Assembly: GCA_022559845.1 (NCBI GenBank)
Contig: CM040126.1
Location: 224,694,641-224,758,640 of the forward strand
Source: Amorphophallus konjac
Lineage: Eukaryota; Streptophyta; Magnoliopsida; Alismatales; Araceae
Reading direction: 5' to 3'
DNA length: 64,000 nucleotides
The notes below the pieces were generated by a model that made no database searches, was not told the origin of the DNA, and worked only from the letters and a program-made list of their open reading frames with translations. Shown one piece after another: positions 32,995-43,354 of this stretch. Every line of letters begins with the position of its first letter. Position 1 is the stretch's first letter. Made by a program: the position numbers and the translations under genes.

Positions 32995-34511
32995 TGAAGT
33001 CCCGCGATCAATGACACCCAAGAGGGGGGGTGAATTGGGTGATTATAAATTTTAAGAAAACTTAAGCCGATTTAAACAAGTGTGAAAACCAACAATGAGG
33101 AAGTTCAAATCTATATAGAAACTATTAGATCTAACAAAATCTATCACACACAACGGATCCTTGGTACCATGCCGGAGATGTGAATCCGAAGATTCTACTC
33201 TCGCAAAGTGTTATCTTCCTGACAAGATTTGCCTTGTCTATCCGAACCCACCTTTTAATATACCAGAGATCAGATGTGAAGATGATAAGTTGTGCTAGAT
33301 CTAACTCAAGAGATACAACAGATCTAATCTACATGTGTGCTTGCACAGAATGAAGATAGAAGATAGAGATCAAAGCACACAAAAGACAACGATTTTTAGG
33401 TGGTTCGGATGCAACAACGGCAACCTACGTCCACCCCTCACAAATTGTGAGGATTCACACACTATCTTGTAAGGGCTTACAAGATTTGAACACACACACA
33501 CACACACACACGTAGGGAGATAGGAACTCCCACGAAGGTGTAAACACACCGAAACACACACAGAACTAACAGAAATCAAACACACACAGACGGATCTAAA
33601 GAGAAACACACACAAATGTTTGGAGATTACAAAGAAACACACTCTTGAAGCTCAGAGAATATGGAAGAAGAAACACAAAATAAAAGCTCCGATTTAAGCT
33701 CCCCTTGAGTAGGTGATGCAGATTTTGATAAAGCTTGAATCTCCACATGATTTGAGGTTGACAGGCTTCAGATTGATCTTGAAAAAACTTGGAGATGGAT
33801 GTAGAATTTCTGGACGAAGCACTGTTCACGGAGCTACAGTAGCAGCCTTCTTTCTCCCCTTGATAGCCTCCTTGATCTCCCTTGAGTGATTAGGGTTTTC
33901 TTGGCCCAATGAGATATTTTTATAAGCCTTGAATGGTCAAGGACAAGCCCAGACACAGATCCACAATTCCAGAGATGTCTGGAGACTTTTGGGATTAAAA
34001 AATCCTTTATAGATGCTTTCACCTCGTGAAGAAAACAAAGTCAAAGATGGAGGCTTCGAAGGGTTCGGTCGACCAGATAGGGCTGGGCGGTCGACCTAAC
34101 TTTTACAGAATCTGAACTTTCAGCTCTGGGAAAAATGGCGACCGGCCCTGGGTTGGCGGTCGACTGAACTCTGTAGATTTTCAGAGTTCTGGGCGTTGGG
34201 AAGTTAGGTCGACCGCCCCTGTTGGCCAGGTCGACCGAACTTCTGAAAAACCTGCAGATTTAACATTGTTAGCCCACAAATTAAATCCAGGAATCAAGGT
34301 CTTAAGGTTGAACACTTTAACATTCATTTTGGGGCTCAAACAACTCTATTTATCCACTTAGAAGGCTTTTAGCTAGCACTATATTAGTTCCCAAGATGAA
34401 ACACGATCTTATTTTGATCCTTGAATCTCACTTTTGCAATTATGCACAGCACGAGACGGAAAATACAATCAGGGTTTTGTTATCATCAAAATCACTTGGA
34501 GAGACTCAACA
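32995..34511 (-). mobile_element. 5' LTR of B (1517 bp)
   Basis: On minus it starts TGTTGAGTCTCTCC at 34511 and ends CGGGACTTCA at 32995. It holds the shared GGTGGTTCGG...CCACCCC block at 33400-33440, a (CA)n run at 33490-33512, and GTCGAC inverted repeats at 34065-34242. Confidence 0.85.
34065..34242. repeat. Three GGTCGACC inverted-repeat units in the LTR of B
   Basis: Units begin near 34065, 34137 and 34204. Each pairs GTT-N-GGTCGACC with GGTCGACC-N-AAC around a 10-14 nt core; the middle unit is decayed. The step is about 70 bp and the half-step 21-24 bp. Confidence 0.75.
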
Positions 34512-34654
34512 GACCGTACCCTGGGTATGGCCATGGTAGAAGCACTGTTACACGAATTGGTCCCTGGCCAGCAATTGTTCCCCCAAGCACGTCATACTTT
34601 TGAAATTCCTAATGAAATAGGTAGGGCTCTCACTGCCGAGTCGGAGCGAGCTAA

Positions 34655-34975
34655 AGCAAAATTCAAAAAAAATCAAATATTATCAAAATTCAAAAAAATC
34701 AGATATCACAAAATTCAAAAAAAATCAGATATCTCAAAATCAAAAAAACATCAGATATTTCAAAATAAAAAAAATCAGATATCTCAAAAATCAAAAAAAT
34801 CAGATATTTCAAAAACCCAAAAAATCAGATATCTCAAAAACCAAAAAAAATAGATATATCAAAATCTAAAAAAATCAGATATTTTAAAAACCAAGAAAAT
34901 TAGATATATCAAAATAAAAAAATCAGATATTTTAAAATAAAAAATTAGATATTTCAAAATCCAAAGAAGAATCGC
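34655..34975. repeat. A-rich minisatellite with TCAGATAT core
   Basis: About twelve degenerate copies of a 20-25 bp unit, A-tract plus TCAGATATCTCAAAA. Most units contain the palindrome AGATATCT or GATATC or a one-base variant. Confidence 0.85.
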
Positions 34976-35198
34976 CATCATCTTTGCATTTCATGACATG
35001 CATTGCATTCATTTTTCTTATGTTGTCTTTGCCTATTTAATAAGGCTTAACCCCTTGACCAAATATCAAAGATTGGTCATGTTTAACTTGCTCTGAGCAA
35101 GGGGTTAAGTCTAAGAATGGATCTAACTTATTTTTCACGTTTTAGTGTGTGCAGGAGGAGGATCGCAATGTCGAAATCTAAGGCCCACGGATTCCCTG

Positions 35199-35390
35199 TC
35201 TATTCTTGGTTGCAGTCTCATCCTAGACCGCTATAAGAAATTGGCGGCCTTATGAGGACCACATTCTCGCCCGAGAGCTCAAACTCACAGATTCTTTGTT
35301 CCTTCCTGATTGTAGTCTTCTCAACGACTGTTAAAAGCAATTGGCGGCCTTATGAGGACCACATTCTTACCTGAGAATTCAATGAACATA
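35199..35390. repeat. 100-bp tandem duplication with D-type quasi-palindromes
   Basis: GGCGGCCTTATGAGGACCAC occurs at 35243 and 35343, each preceded 32 bp upstream by a second, weaker unit (35211 and 35311). The pair was duplicated as a block. Confidence 0.8.
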
Positions 35391-35507
35391 AACATTCAAG
35401 CAAAAGAGGGCACATCATGCCAACTATTTCAACCAATCTTTTATTTCATTTATTCAGTGTTCAAAATATATCATCATTCATGTCACTTTCTCCTTACATC
35501 ATGAAAC

Positions 35508-36952
35508 TCAAAGCTCACTCAATCTCGCATCCGCGCAGGGCCGGATCTCACGTAACTCCTTTACATAAGCTCGGTAGGTCTCTCGATCCTCTGTCACCTC
35601 CGCCTGCAAGGTGCGGACCTTGTTGATCTCCCACATCACTAAGGCACTGCGGACCGCCTGCTCATCCTCCTCGGTGCCCATCCGTCTAGCCTGTAGTGGT
35701 GGAAGGTGCGATAATGGTGGAACCATGGTGCAGGGTAGGCCCACCTGAAGATAGCATCTGTGAGGGCTGTACATCGCCAAGGTAGTATTCCCCACCAGCC
35801 TTAAGTCCAATCCTAGCCCCCGGGGTAGCCTGAGTGAAAATCCATGGAAGATCTGTGGGCGCATGATGAATTTCTCCAATGATAAGGTGTTGAGGTAGAC
35901 CCGCCACTCCTCTTTAGTCTTCTTGTCCACTGTCTGGCACTCAACCTATTGAGGGAACCTGGATGCACCTCCAATATAGAAGAGTGGGTGGCTCTCGAAG
36001 ATTCGGCTTAGAGAACGTACGTCCTCCTTGGGTAAGAATTTCAGTCTAACTCCCATCTAACACTCAAGAAGAATCATGGATCCGAAGAGAGGACCCCCAA
36101 GGGAAGCTGAGCTAAGGCCCTCATACAAGTAAGAAAGGACGACCTGTGAGATAGACAACCCCCGCCACAACCCACTAATAATGCTAAGGTTTGGAATGTC
36201 TAAGAGGTGGTCAGTGGTAGGGAAGAGGAAAACCCCACATAGACAAATAGAGGATGCCTTAGCTATAGCTTCATTCCACCCACACCTATTCTTGTAGTGG
36301 GAGGTGATCCACTGGGCCATGGGGATCAAGTGAACATGCTAAGAATTAATCATGGTCCTAATATCCTTCGGGTTTGGTAGGAATTCCCCTAAGATGAGAG
36401 AGGGGTCTATGGGTGCAACTGTATGGCATACTAGGTCCTCATCCCCCACCTTAGTCTTAGGAAGGGCTAATAGTGTCTCAATCTCCTCTAGAAGGATGGT
36501 GGCCTTGAATGTTGGAAAGATGAAAGTGTGTGTTTGGGGATGCCAAAGCTCTACTAAGGCCGATATACTATGCCAATCGAGAGATATCTTATGGTAGTTT
36601 TTGGCTAAAACAAGAAAGGGATGGAGGTGCCAGGCCTTTAGTATGGTTATTACTTCTATTGGGAGTTCTTTTACCATGAGAGCCACCCATTTCAGATTGG
36701 AATAGCGTCGTGGGCCAGGGAGAAGCTGAGGTAAGGAAAAGGGAAAACAAAACAAAAGAGGAAGAAGAGGAGTGATGTAAGAATTTGATGAATTTGAAAA
36801 CAATTGCATTAACTTACATCTCTTGAAGAACTGGTGCTCAGGTGCTTGGGGATAGTAGTCAACCGTTGCAGCGCCCCGTGCTCTTTTCTAGTCGGCCTTG
36901 GCCTATCATAGCCACCCTTACCCATGGTGCTTGCTCCAAGGCACCTCTTCAT
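35508..36952 (-). pseudogene. Antisense gene 2 of D2 (DUF7745/PMD-like protein), broken
   Basis: Exon 1 36818-36952 (135 bp, MKRCLGAST, donor GTAAGT) and exon 2 35508-36725 (1218 bp, acceptor CTCAG). Exon 2 has LPGPRRYSN, then a mobile-domain-like segment (ALVELWHPQTHTFIFP, LLEEIETLLALP), a hydrophobic centre (CLCGVFLFPTTDHLL) and a C-terminal helix (YRAYVKELREIRP). Exon 1 is open. Stops lie near 36339, 36057 and 35945. Exon lengths equal those of D1 exactly although the sequences differ at many sites, so the frame was held until late. Function unknown; a nuclear role like PMD proteins is only inference. Confidence 0.65.
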
Positions 36953-37690
36953 GATGAATAGGGAGGTTTCTCTAAGGTTTGCAAGACTTAAGAGACAGGT
37001 TTTTTGTGACCTATGAATTTGGGCTTGCTTCCTACTTATAGAACCTAGAAAGCACCTCTTTTCTATTGGGATTAGAGCGGGAAGATCGGATTTGGGGCTA
37101 ATATAAGCTCTAGGATTTTTAGGATAACTCTCCACCCGGATTAGGACTCAAGAAGGGCGTCCCGGTCGGACTCACTGTGCCCTGAGGGATGGCGGTCTAT
37201 CGCAAGACCGCTACCCGGATTTAGCGGTCCTCCTAAGACCGTTTTCAGGTTTCTACACTAAGTGCACGTTCGTGTCATATGACGGTGTCCGGGGAGACCG
37301 TTTCTTGAATTAGCGGTCTTTTGGAAGACCATCTCTCTACTCCCTTCTGCTCACCTCCCATCCCGCAGAAGCGGTCTATCGCAAGACTACAATTTCATTT
37401 TGATGGTCCGTTGAGGACCACCTCTTTATCCTGCCTGCGCACACCTCTTATCTCTTGGTCCGTTCCGCTCACTTCTTTGCTTGTCAAAATATGTGTCCCA
37501 CTTTCTACCTCTTCGTCAGTCGATTGGTTGTGCATATAGGGTTTGGTCATATCACAAATATCATGCAAGCATTCATTTCAATAAAAAGAAGAGTCAAAAG
37601 TTTCATCTTCATTGCACTTAAGTCAAAGCATATACATGTGTCTCATACATAAAGAAAAAGAAAAAAAAGGGGGCGGGAAGAAGGAGTCTC
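36953..37690. other. Intergenic region between the antisense genes of D2
   Basis: About 740 bp, with six quasi-palindromes at 37191-37423 and an A-rich tract near 37650-37675. It matches D1 2839-3430 in position. No other gene is seen. Confidence 0.5.
37191..37423. repeat. Quasi-palindrome cluster D2-a (three pairs)
   Basis: Units start at 37191, 37223; 37281, 37312; 37370, 37402. Pitch within pairs is 32, 31 and 32 bp. The first has perfect GCGGTC...GACCGC arms. Confidence 0.85.
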
Positions 37691-40555
37691 TCACGCCGGT
37701 CCCTCTCTAGGGCCCCCGCTGTCACCAGTACCCTCTTGCTTCTTCTCTGGCGGGCCCATGGCTGTGCTGCCCTCCTCCTAGTGTCGCAGCCGCTCCTCAT
37801 CCTCATTCCTCCGATGGCCGGAGGAGCCTGTAAGGTACTCTCGATAGGCACTGCTGTGTTCGCCGCTCGCCGTCCTGCTCCACTATAATCCTCTACTCAA
37901 CAACTGGAGAGTTTCCTTCAGTGCTCTCACCTCACCCCGCAGCACGGACGCATCTGTGTGAGACTTCTCTGCCTTTGTGCGGTAGTGTGTCGCCTCTGAC
38001 GCCTCTACCCGGAGTCGCTCTACCTTGGCACGGTAGCGTGCCACCTCTGACGCCTCTTCTCAGAGTCCCTCTGCCTCTACCTTGAAGAGTTGCGCCTTCT
38101 CCCACTGTCGGGCAGCCTCGCTCAGCATCGCCTCCAACTCCTTCGCCTGCATATGCAATCATTTCATTAGTCATTTGCATTCATAATCATAGGGTCAAAG
38201 GGGAGTTGAGTCATTTGCTTACCCTCTCTGCACGTATAGCCTCAGCCTCCTCGGCCCGTGCGACAGCTCATGCAAAGTCTGCGTCCCGCTCTGCCCAGTC
38301 CGCTGGTGCGTGGGCAGATAAGGAAGGAACGTCGGGTCCAGTCCGCCAGGATCCCTTAGCACGCTGCACGTAGAAACGAGTCAGTCTCTTAAGCACAAGC
38401 ATTGCATTTATAGTCTAAAGTGAGGTACAACTTACCAGGAGGTCCAGCAAGCACTGGAGGTCATCTCCCTGCTGCACAGTCGAGTGAAGGAGTTCCTGTA
38501 GCTTTGCGATCCATCCTTGGGGGTCAAACTGCATAATAGGAGGTCGATCATTAGTCCATCATAATCATAAGCATTTTAGAAGGTCATAGGGTTTAAAGTC
38601 CGTACCGGTCATCGTGTGCCATAGAAAACCTGGTTCCCGCAACGCCACACGTAGGCCGTCAGATAGGCCTCGTCTGTCTCTGCCCGGGCCCGCACCACTC
38701 GGCCCCGTCGCGACCAGTCTTGGATTTGGTCCCCTGTGCGAACTACCCAGTCAACAGGGCCCAAAAGGCCGCATGAGTGTCTCCCTACGCGCTCCTCCTC
38801 TACTCCCTCTCTAGGGAAGGGGACGACTGGCTGTCTGATCCCCTGTGTCCTAATCACCAGGCGGTGATGGAGTGGCTCCACAATGTTCACGCAATGAAGC
38901 CAGATGCCGCGGCCGGAGTAGGCAAGCGTAGCCTCCATCCATGGATGTCCCTCATGCCCCTCACCCTAGTAGGGAGTCCAGCGGACCTGTGGACGTAGGG
39001 TAGATAGAAGCATTAGTGTTTGAATAAGCATGCATTTGCATTTAAGTCTAAGATTAGGTCTTACCGATGCATAGGGAATGAGTGTCGATGTCGTCCTGAA
39101 TGGCTGGCACCAGGCGTCGTAGTGAGCCCATGTCACATGCCGCTACTTATCGCCGCGTAATGGGTACTCAATCGGGGTACACCTTTCGTCCTTTCCCAAG
39201 GCCGGGCAACTGCACGTAAGCCCACACCTGCATCATGTATCAATTCTTTAGCATGTAGTAGAGTCGAATAGAAATTGCATAAGCATAAAAGGTTAAGTCT
39301 ACCTGAAGGAGTGGGGAGAACCCGCCCAGCATCATCTGTCGGGTGGTAGTGTTGAGCGAGTCAAAGAGGAAGGCTAGTGCAGCTGCAGCCCATGCATATG
39401 CTCCTACAACGTCCAAGTCCTCCAGCAAGGGCAGTAGTCGACAGCTCACTCCATCCGCCCTCATCGTGAAAAGAAGCCTCTCGAACATCAACATCAAGAA
39501 CCTCCAAAGTACCATGTCTCCCTCGGGCCCTGGTCCAGCTGCCACTCTCTCTCGTACCTTGTCTATCAAGCACTGGAGGTGCTGCTCTGGTAACTCCCCC
39601 ACTGAGCTTGTTGCTCCTCGCAATCCCAAGCTCTCCTGTAATGCGTTATGCTGGCTCTCAGTAGTCTGATAAAGCATGGCCACTGACTGGCACCCCGGCA
39701 ACCTGTAGTCTGGTGATCCTCGGCACATCCTCCAATGTGGGGGTCATGTGTCCCCACAAAAATAGAAAATTCCGACTGGCTGGATCCCACTGATCGTGCA
39801 ATGCTAAGAGCAATGTCGCGTCTAATCTCATCACCTCCAAGCTGAGGAACTCCGCGAAGCCCATCACTACCATCCTCTCCCGCTGAAAGTCTGGCAGTGC
39901 AAGGTACACTACTCGGACCTGTAGCCAAGAGATCCAGGTCCAGCATTTTTCCTGCACACATTGCATGTCTAATAACAGTAATGCATTCATTCACTCATAA
40001 ATAAATAAATAAATAAATAAATTGCATTGTCTGGTAAAATGGCGGTCTTCTGTAGATCGTCTGGTGGATTGGCGATCCAATTCGGACCGCCCATTAGGGA
40101 GGCGGTCTAAGTCTGACTCCTTGTTGAATAACGGTCCCTAGTAGGACCGCCATATTCACCGCCATCGCGAACGGCATTTTCCCCATTTTCCCGTTCATGG
40201 AAGTGGCCCAGGGGCCCTATGAACATTTCACAGGAGATCATGCAACCCCTCTCCTCTCCATTCCATGGTCATTCCCATGATTTGAAATTGAAAATTGAAA
40301 AAATGGGTTTTTTGGACCGCGGCCTACCTCGGACGACGAAGCCTCACCGGTCGCTTTCTCGGCCACCGCCTCCATCTCTCCACCTTCGTACTACATTTCT
40401 ACCTCCTTAGGGGCTCCGGCGGCCGGGGAAGGACCTCCTTCCTCGACTACAGCCGGTGGTGGCCGTTCCTCTTCCGGACGGTTCGCCGGCGGTGGGTTAG
40501 CATCTTCCCCCTCCATTTGGTGCATAAAACGCCTCACTACCCTCTTCTTCACCAT
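37691..40555 (-). pseudogene. Antisense gene 1 of D2: plant mobile domain protein, seven exons, broken
   Basis: Exons: 40328-40555, 39303-39951, 39065-39227, 38606-38986, 38436-38528, 38223-38363 and 37691-38146. All introns have GT and AG ends. Exon 1 starts MVKKRVVRRFMHQMEGE and is Pro/Glu-rich. Exon 2 carries the domain signature (ALHDQWDP, FLFLWGHMTPTLEDV, RITRLQV). Exon 4 has WMEATLAYSGRGIWLHC and IVEPLHHRL. Exons 5-7 are coiled coil, ending SSGHRRNEDEERL and GGPREGPA, almost as in D1. Stops: exon 1 (one), exon 3 (two), exon 4 (two), exon 6 (one), exon 7 (several). Most are TAG or TGA at former Gln, Arg or Trp codons. It is likely nuclear and nucleic-acid related by family; not proven. 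Confidence 0.7.
40041..40151. repeat. Quasi-palindrome cluster D2-b in intron 1 of the PMD gene
   Basis: Four units start at 40041, 40071, 40101 and 40130 (pitch 29-30 bp). Same intron as in D1, but four units rather than three. Confidence 0.8.
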
Positions 40556-40707
40556 CTCTGTGCGCGAGCTTGGAGGTGAGCTCGGTGGTGGGCTTGGTGA
40601 GACCGACGGTAGGGGTGACGGTGGTTTGTGAGGGTGGCTGTGAGTGTGTGTGTGAGAGAGGGAAGGCGAAGGGTCTATTGTTTTTTTTTTGAAACAGACC
40701 TCCTAAT

Positions 40708-40860
40708 AGCAGCCTTACGACTGGCCACTAAATAAGGGAGATGGTCATATGAAGATCGCCTACAGAAGAAAGGACCTTTTTTGAATTCTGAAATCGCCAA
40801 CCCGATAGCGGTCTTCAGTATGACCGTTAATTGCAGGAGACGGTCCTATGGAGACAACCA
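40708..40860. repeat. Quasi-palindrome cluster D2-c upstream of the PMD gene
   Basis: Units start near 40708 and 40738 (decayed), 40807 and 40839. They lie 150-300 bp upstream of the start codon, as in D1. Confidence 0.75.
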
Positions 40861-41019
40861 TTTCCTTGGGTCCCACTTTTGTTATGGTGCCATTCTTGCT
40901 TCATGCCTGTGCACTCGTTCACTTTATTTCTCGCATGAATGTGTTTATTTTGATATCTTGGCATACCAATGATGTTCTATTTTTGAAAAATCTACATGTG
41001 CCATGTCACGTCGCTTCCT

Positions 41020-41850
41020 CTGTCTGGCAGGTAAGTCAGGTAAAGTATCCCGATCCTTAATCCCTTTGGGCGTTACTATATGATATCTATGTTATATTAT
41101 CTCGAGAACCAGCTGGTAATTCATGTGTTCTGGGATCTGATGTTCCCCTTTAACAAAAATGATGATGATCCAGATGCACATGTTTAATCATTAGATAGGC
41201 CGTTAGGTTGAAAGGATTAGGGGACGATGGTTCTTTCTTGCACACCGTGGTTGTAGATAGTGTACTGACCTTGATTGTTCTGATCTAGCAATACTATTCT
41301 CGAGTACTTTCTATTTTTATGCTTTCTTCACATTCGCTTTAATGATTTCTTTTATTTTAGCCCAGCATGCATCATGCGCATCTTTGAGCATTTAAGTCCC
41401 CTGATCAGTCTAAGATGTCTCAGTAATGGTCGATAATTGTGCGTCCATGCTCTTGGATAAGGGAGAGTATTCCACTTTTAGTTGGAAGGTTTCCTTTGGT
41501 CTATTTGCCCGGTTTGGTTAGCTGATGGTTCCTGTCTGGAGTTTAGTTCGCTCGTCTCTTTACTTTTTGCTTATTCTGATCACCTATTAGCTGTGCATTC
41601 CACTAATGAGGTTGATCGTGTTTTTATTCCTTTAGTTTGTTAGTTACTCCAGGCATGCATCATTCGGTTTAACCGTTCCCTATGATTAGTTCAGAGTTTT
41701 TCGGAAGATTCCTATCGCTCGTTGGTTAAGAACGGGTGTCGTTTACCTTAACGCCCGCTTTTCAGTCGGCTCCGCTGCATTTTCGCTTCATCTCCATGTT
41801 CCATTTCACTTACGCTTTACCTCCACTCGCTTCCCTACAAGGTGGGCGTT
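41020..41850 (+). other. Conserved non-coding block of D2 before the polypurine tract
   Basis: Aligns with D1 6840-7673. A splice-donor-like CAGGTAAGT-type word opens both. No shared reading frame. Confidence 0.6.
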
Positions 41851-41863
41851 AAGGAGGGGCATC
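41851..41863 (+). promoter_or_regulatory. Polypurine tract of D2
   Basis: AAGGAGGGGCATC, identical to that of D1, abuts TGTTGACACC at 41864. Confidence 0.8.
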
Positions 41864-43354
41864 TGTTGACACCCGTTTTATGTCTTTGAGTTGGGTCATT
41901 TTCTTATCCTTATTTATGATGTCCCAAGTTATTCACTATTCATTGAGCCATTTTTGACTGGTTTTGGGCCTATTTTTAAGGGTTATTCTCCCTGGTTGGG
42001 CTTGCTTTCTCGCATAGGTCGTGATTTGGGCTTAATGGGCCCAGATATGGCTTGGTCTCAGGAGAAATACGCCTATTTATTTACCTTTTATTTTTTTCCA
42101 ACGGCCACCCAAATAGCGGTCACGCAATGACCACACATTTATGGTGGCAGTCTATCGCGAGACCGCCATTTGTGATCGAGAGTCTTGCCCCATCTGGCTT
42201 TTTCTCTCTCCCCCGTGGACGAACAAAGTCCTTGATCCTGGGTTTTCTCCGTGGATTTTGATCCTCAGAAGCTTCTGATCGATTCTATGTATAGTTGGGA
42301 GTATTATCTACAAGATTTATCACGTTTTTGGGCTTAATATTCACATTTATCCCTCTGATCTGGGCTAGGGTTTTAGGGATCTATAAATAGAACCCTTGAC
42401 TTCTTGGCCGGAGGAGGAGATTTTTGGAGCTCGTGATGAAGTGCTGCCGGATTCTGGAGCGAGTCTTAACTAGGGAGAGCCGGTCTTCTGTGTCCTCAAG
42501 TCATTCGGTTCAGAGAGTAGCTGGTTCTATTGTTATTTTGTGCCTCCTCCACACTATTTTTTGTCCATTTTTAGCATTTCATAGCATCAATTTCTCTTCT
42601 TTCTCCATGTTCTTTCTCGTTCATATTACATTCATATACATCCTCCTATCATTTCCACGCCCCACAGGCGTTAAAAAACCACAAACCCCCAGGTATTAGC
42701 CCTTCTTTTTATGCATATAGATCATAGTTTGTTTTTGGATATTGCACACCCTCGGGTCTAATTGGGTTGTTAGTTTTTGTGTTCTACACTCTTTTGCAGG
42801 TTCACAGTACTCACCACACGAGGGCTTCCCCTCTGGCTGGCCAGAAGGGAGGGAGGATCAAGTTCTCACATCCTGCTGTCTGGGTGTTTAGCGATCATAC
42901 GCGGACTGTTTCCTAAGTTAGCGTCCATCATAGGACCATTTTTATCTTAGTGGCAGCCTTTCTGACGACTGTTTCTAGTCTTGCACCGAGCTTCTTCTCT
43001 ATTCGCAGTAGCGGCCATCCTGAGGCCGTCTCATCTCGGGTAGCGGCCAGTCCTAGACCGGTTTAGCTTCTGCACCTGGATTTCTCTCCCGCTCGCAAGT
43101 GTGCCTTCACTCGGCTCTTTTCTAAGGTACGTTACGATTTTCCCTACATTACAGACCTTGGTGGCAATCACGATCTCTACTTTTGGGTATTTATCACTTC
43201 TCCATTGGTTGTTTATTGCTTTTCCTTTTGATTGATCCACGCCCACGACATGTGTTTTCTTTACATCATTGCCATCATTGCTACATGCCCACGGCGTGTG
43301 TTAGTTTAGCCATTTTACTGCTTTGCTGTTCATTCTTGAGGTGATCTACCGACA
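41864..43354 (+). mobile_element. 3' LTR of D2
   Basis: Starts TGTTGACACCCG. TATA box CTATAAATAG at 42381-42390. Quasi-palindromes at 42115, 42146 (U3) and at 42890, 42920, 42952, 43010, 43042 (distal part), pitch 30-32 bp. The right end is uncertain; 43354 (CCGACA) is a guess from the D3 length. Confidence 0.6.

Larger units (their letters stand above)
27754..34511 (-). mobile_element. Element B: Copia retrotransposon, 3' end lost
   Basis: Read on minus: 5' LTR 34511-32995, tRNA-Met primer site, gag from 32930, pol to 27946, about 190 bp of 3' non-coding DNA, then the LTR of A. The 3' LTR of B is not in the window, so its target duplication cannot be tested. It lies in D2 DNA, which resumes at 34512. 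Confidence 0.85.
34512..35400 (+). other. D2 internal DNA upstream of the antisense genes
   Basis: The first 150 bp are open on plus (words VEALLHELVPGQQLFP, TFEIPNEIGRAL) but I do not recognise the family; it could be the end of a larger element gene. Then an A-rich GATATC repeat, about 170 bp without features, and a tandem duplication. Confidence 0.4.
34512..43354 (+). mobile_element. D2: second D-type element, 3' half
   Basis: It repeats the D1 layout: two minus-strand genes, a conserved non-coding block, polypurine tract and TGTTGACACC LTR. It starts where B ends, so upstream parts are missing and no pol is visible. The LTR end is placed near 43354 from the D3 LTR length, with low precision. 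Confidence 0.7.

Noticed and set aside
34434..34853. 139-codon frame across the B-D2 border
   Set aside because: Its first 26 codons are LTR of B and its end is the A-rich repeat. Only about 34560-34680 looks protein-like; I could not identify it.
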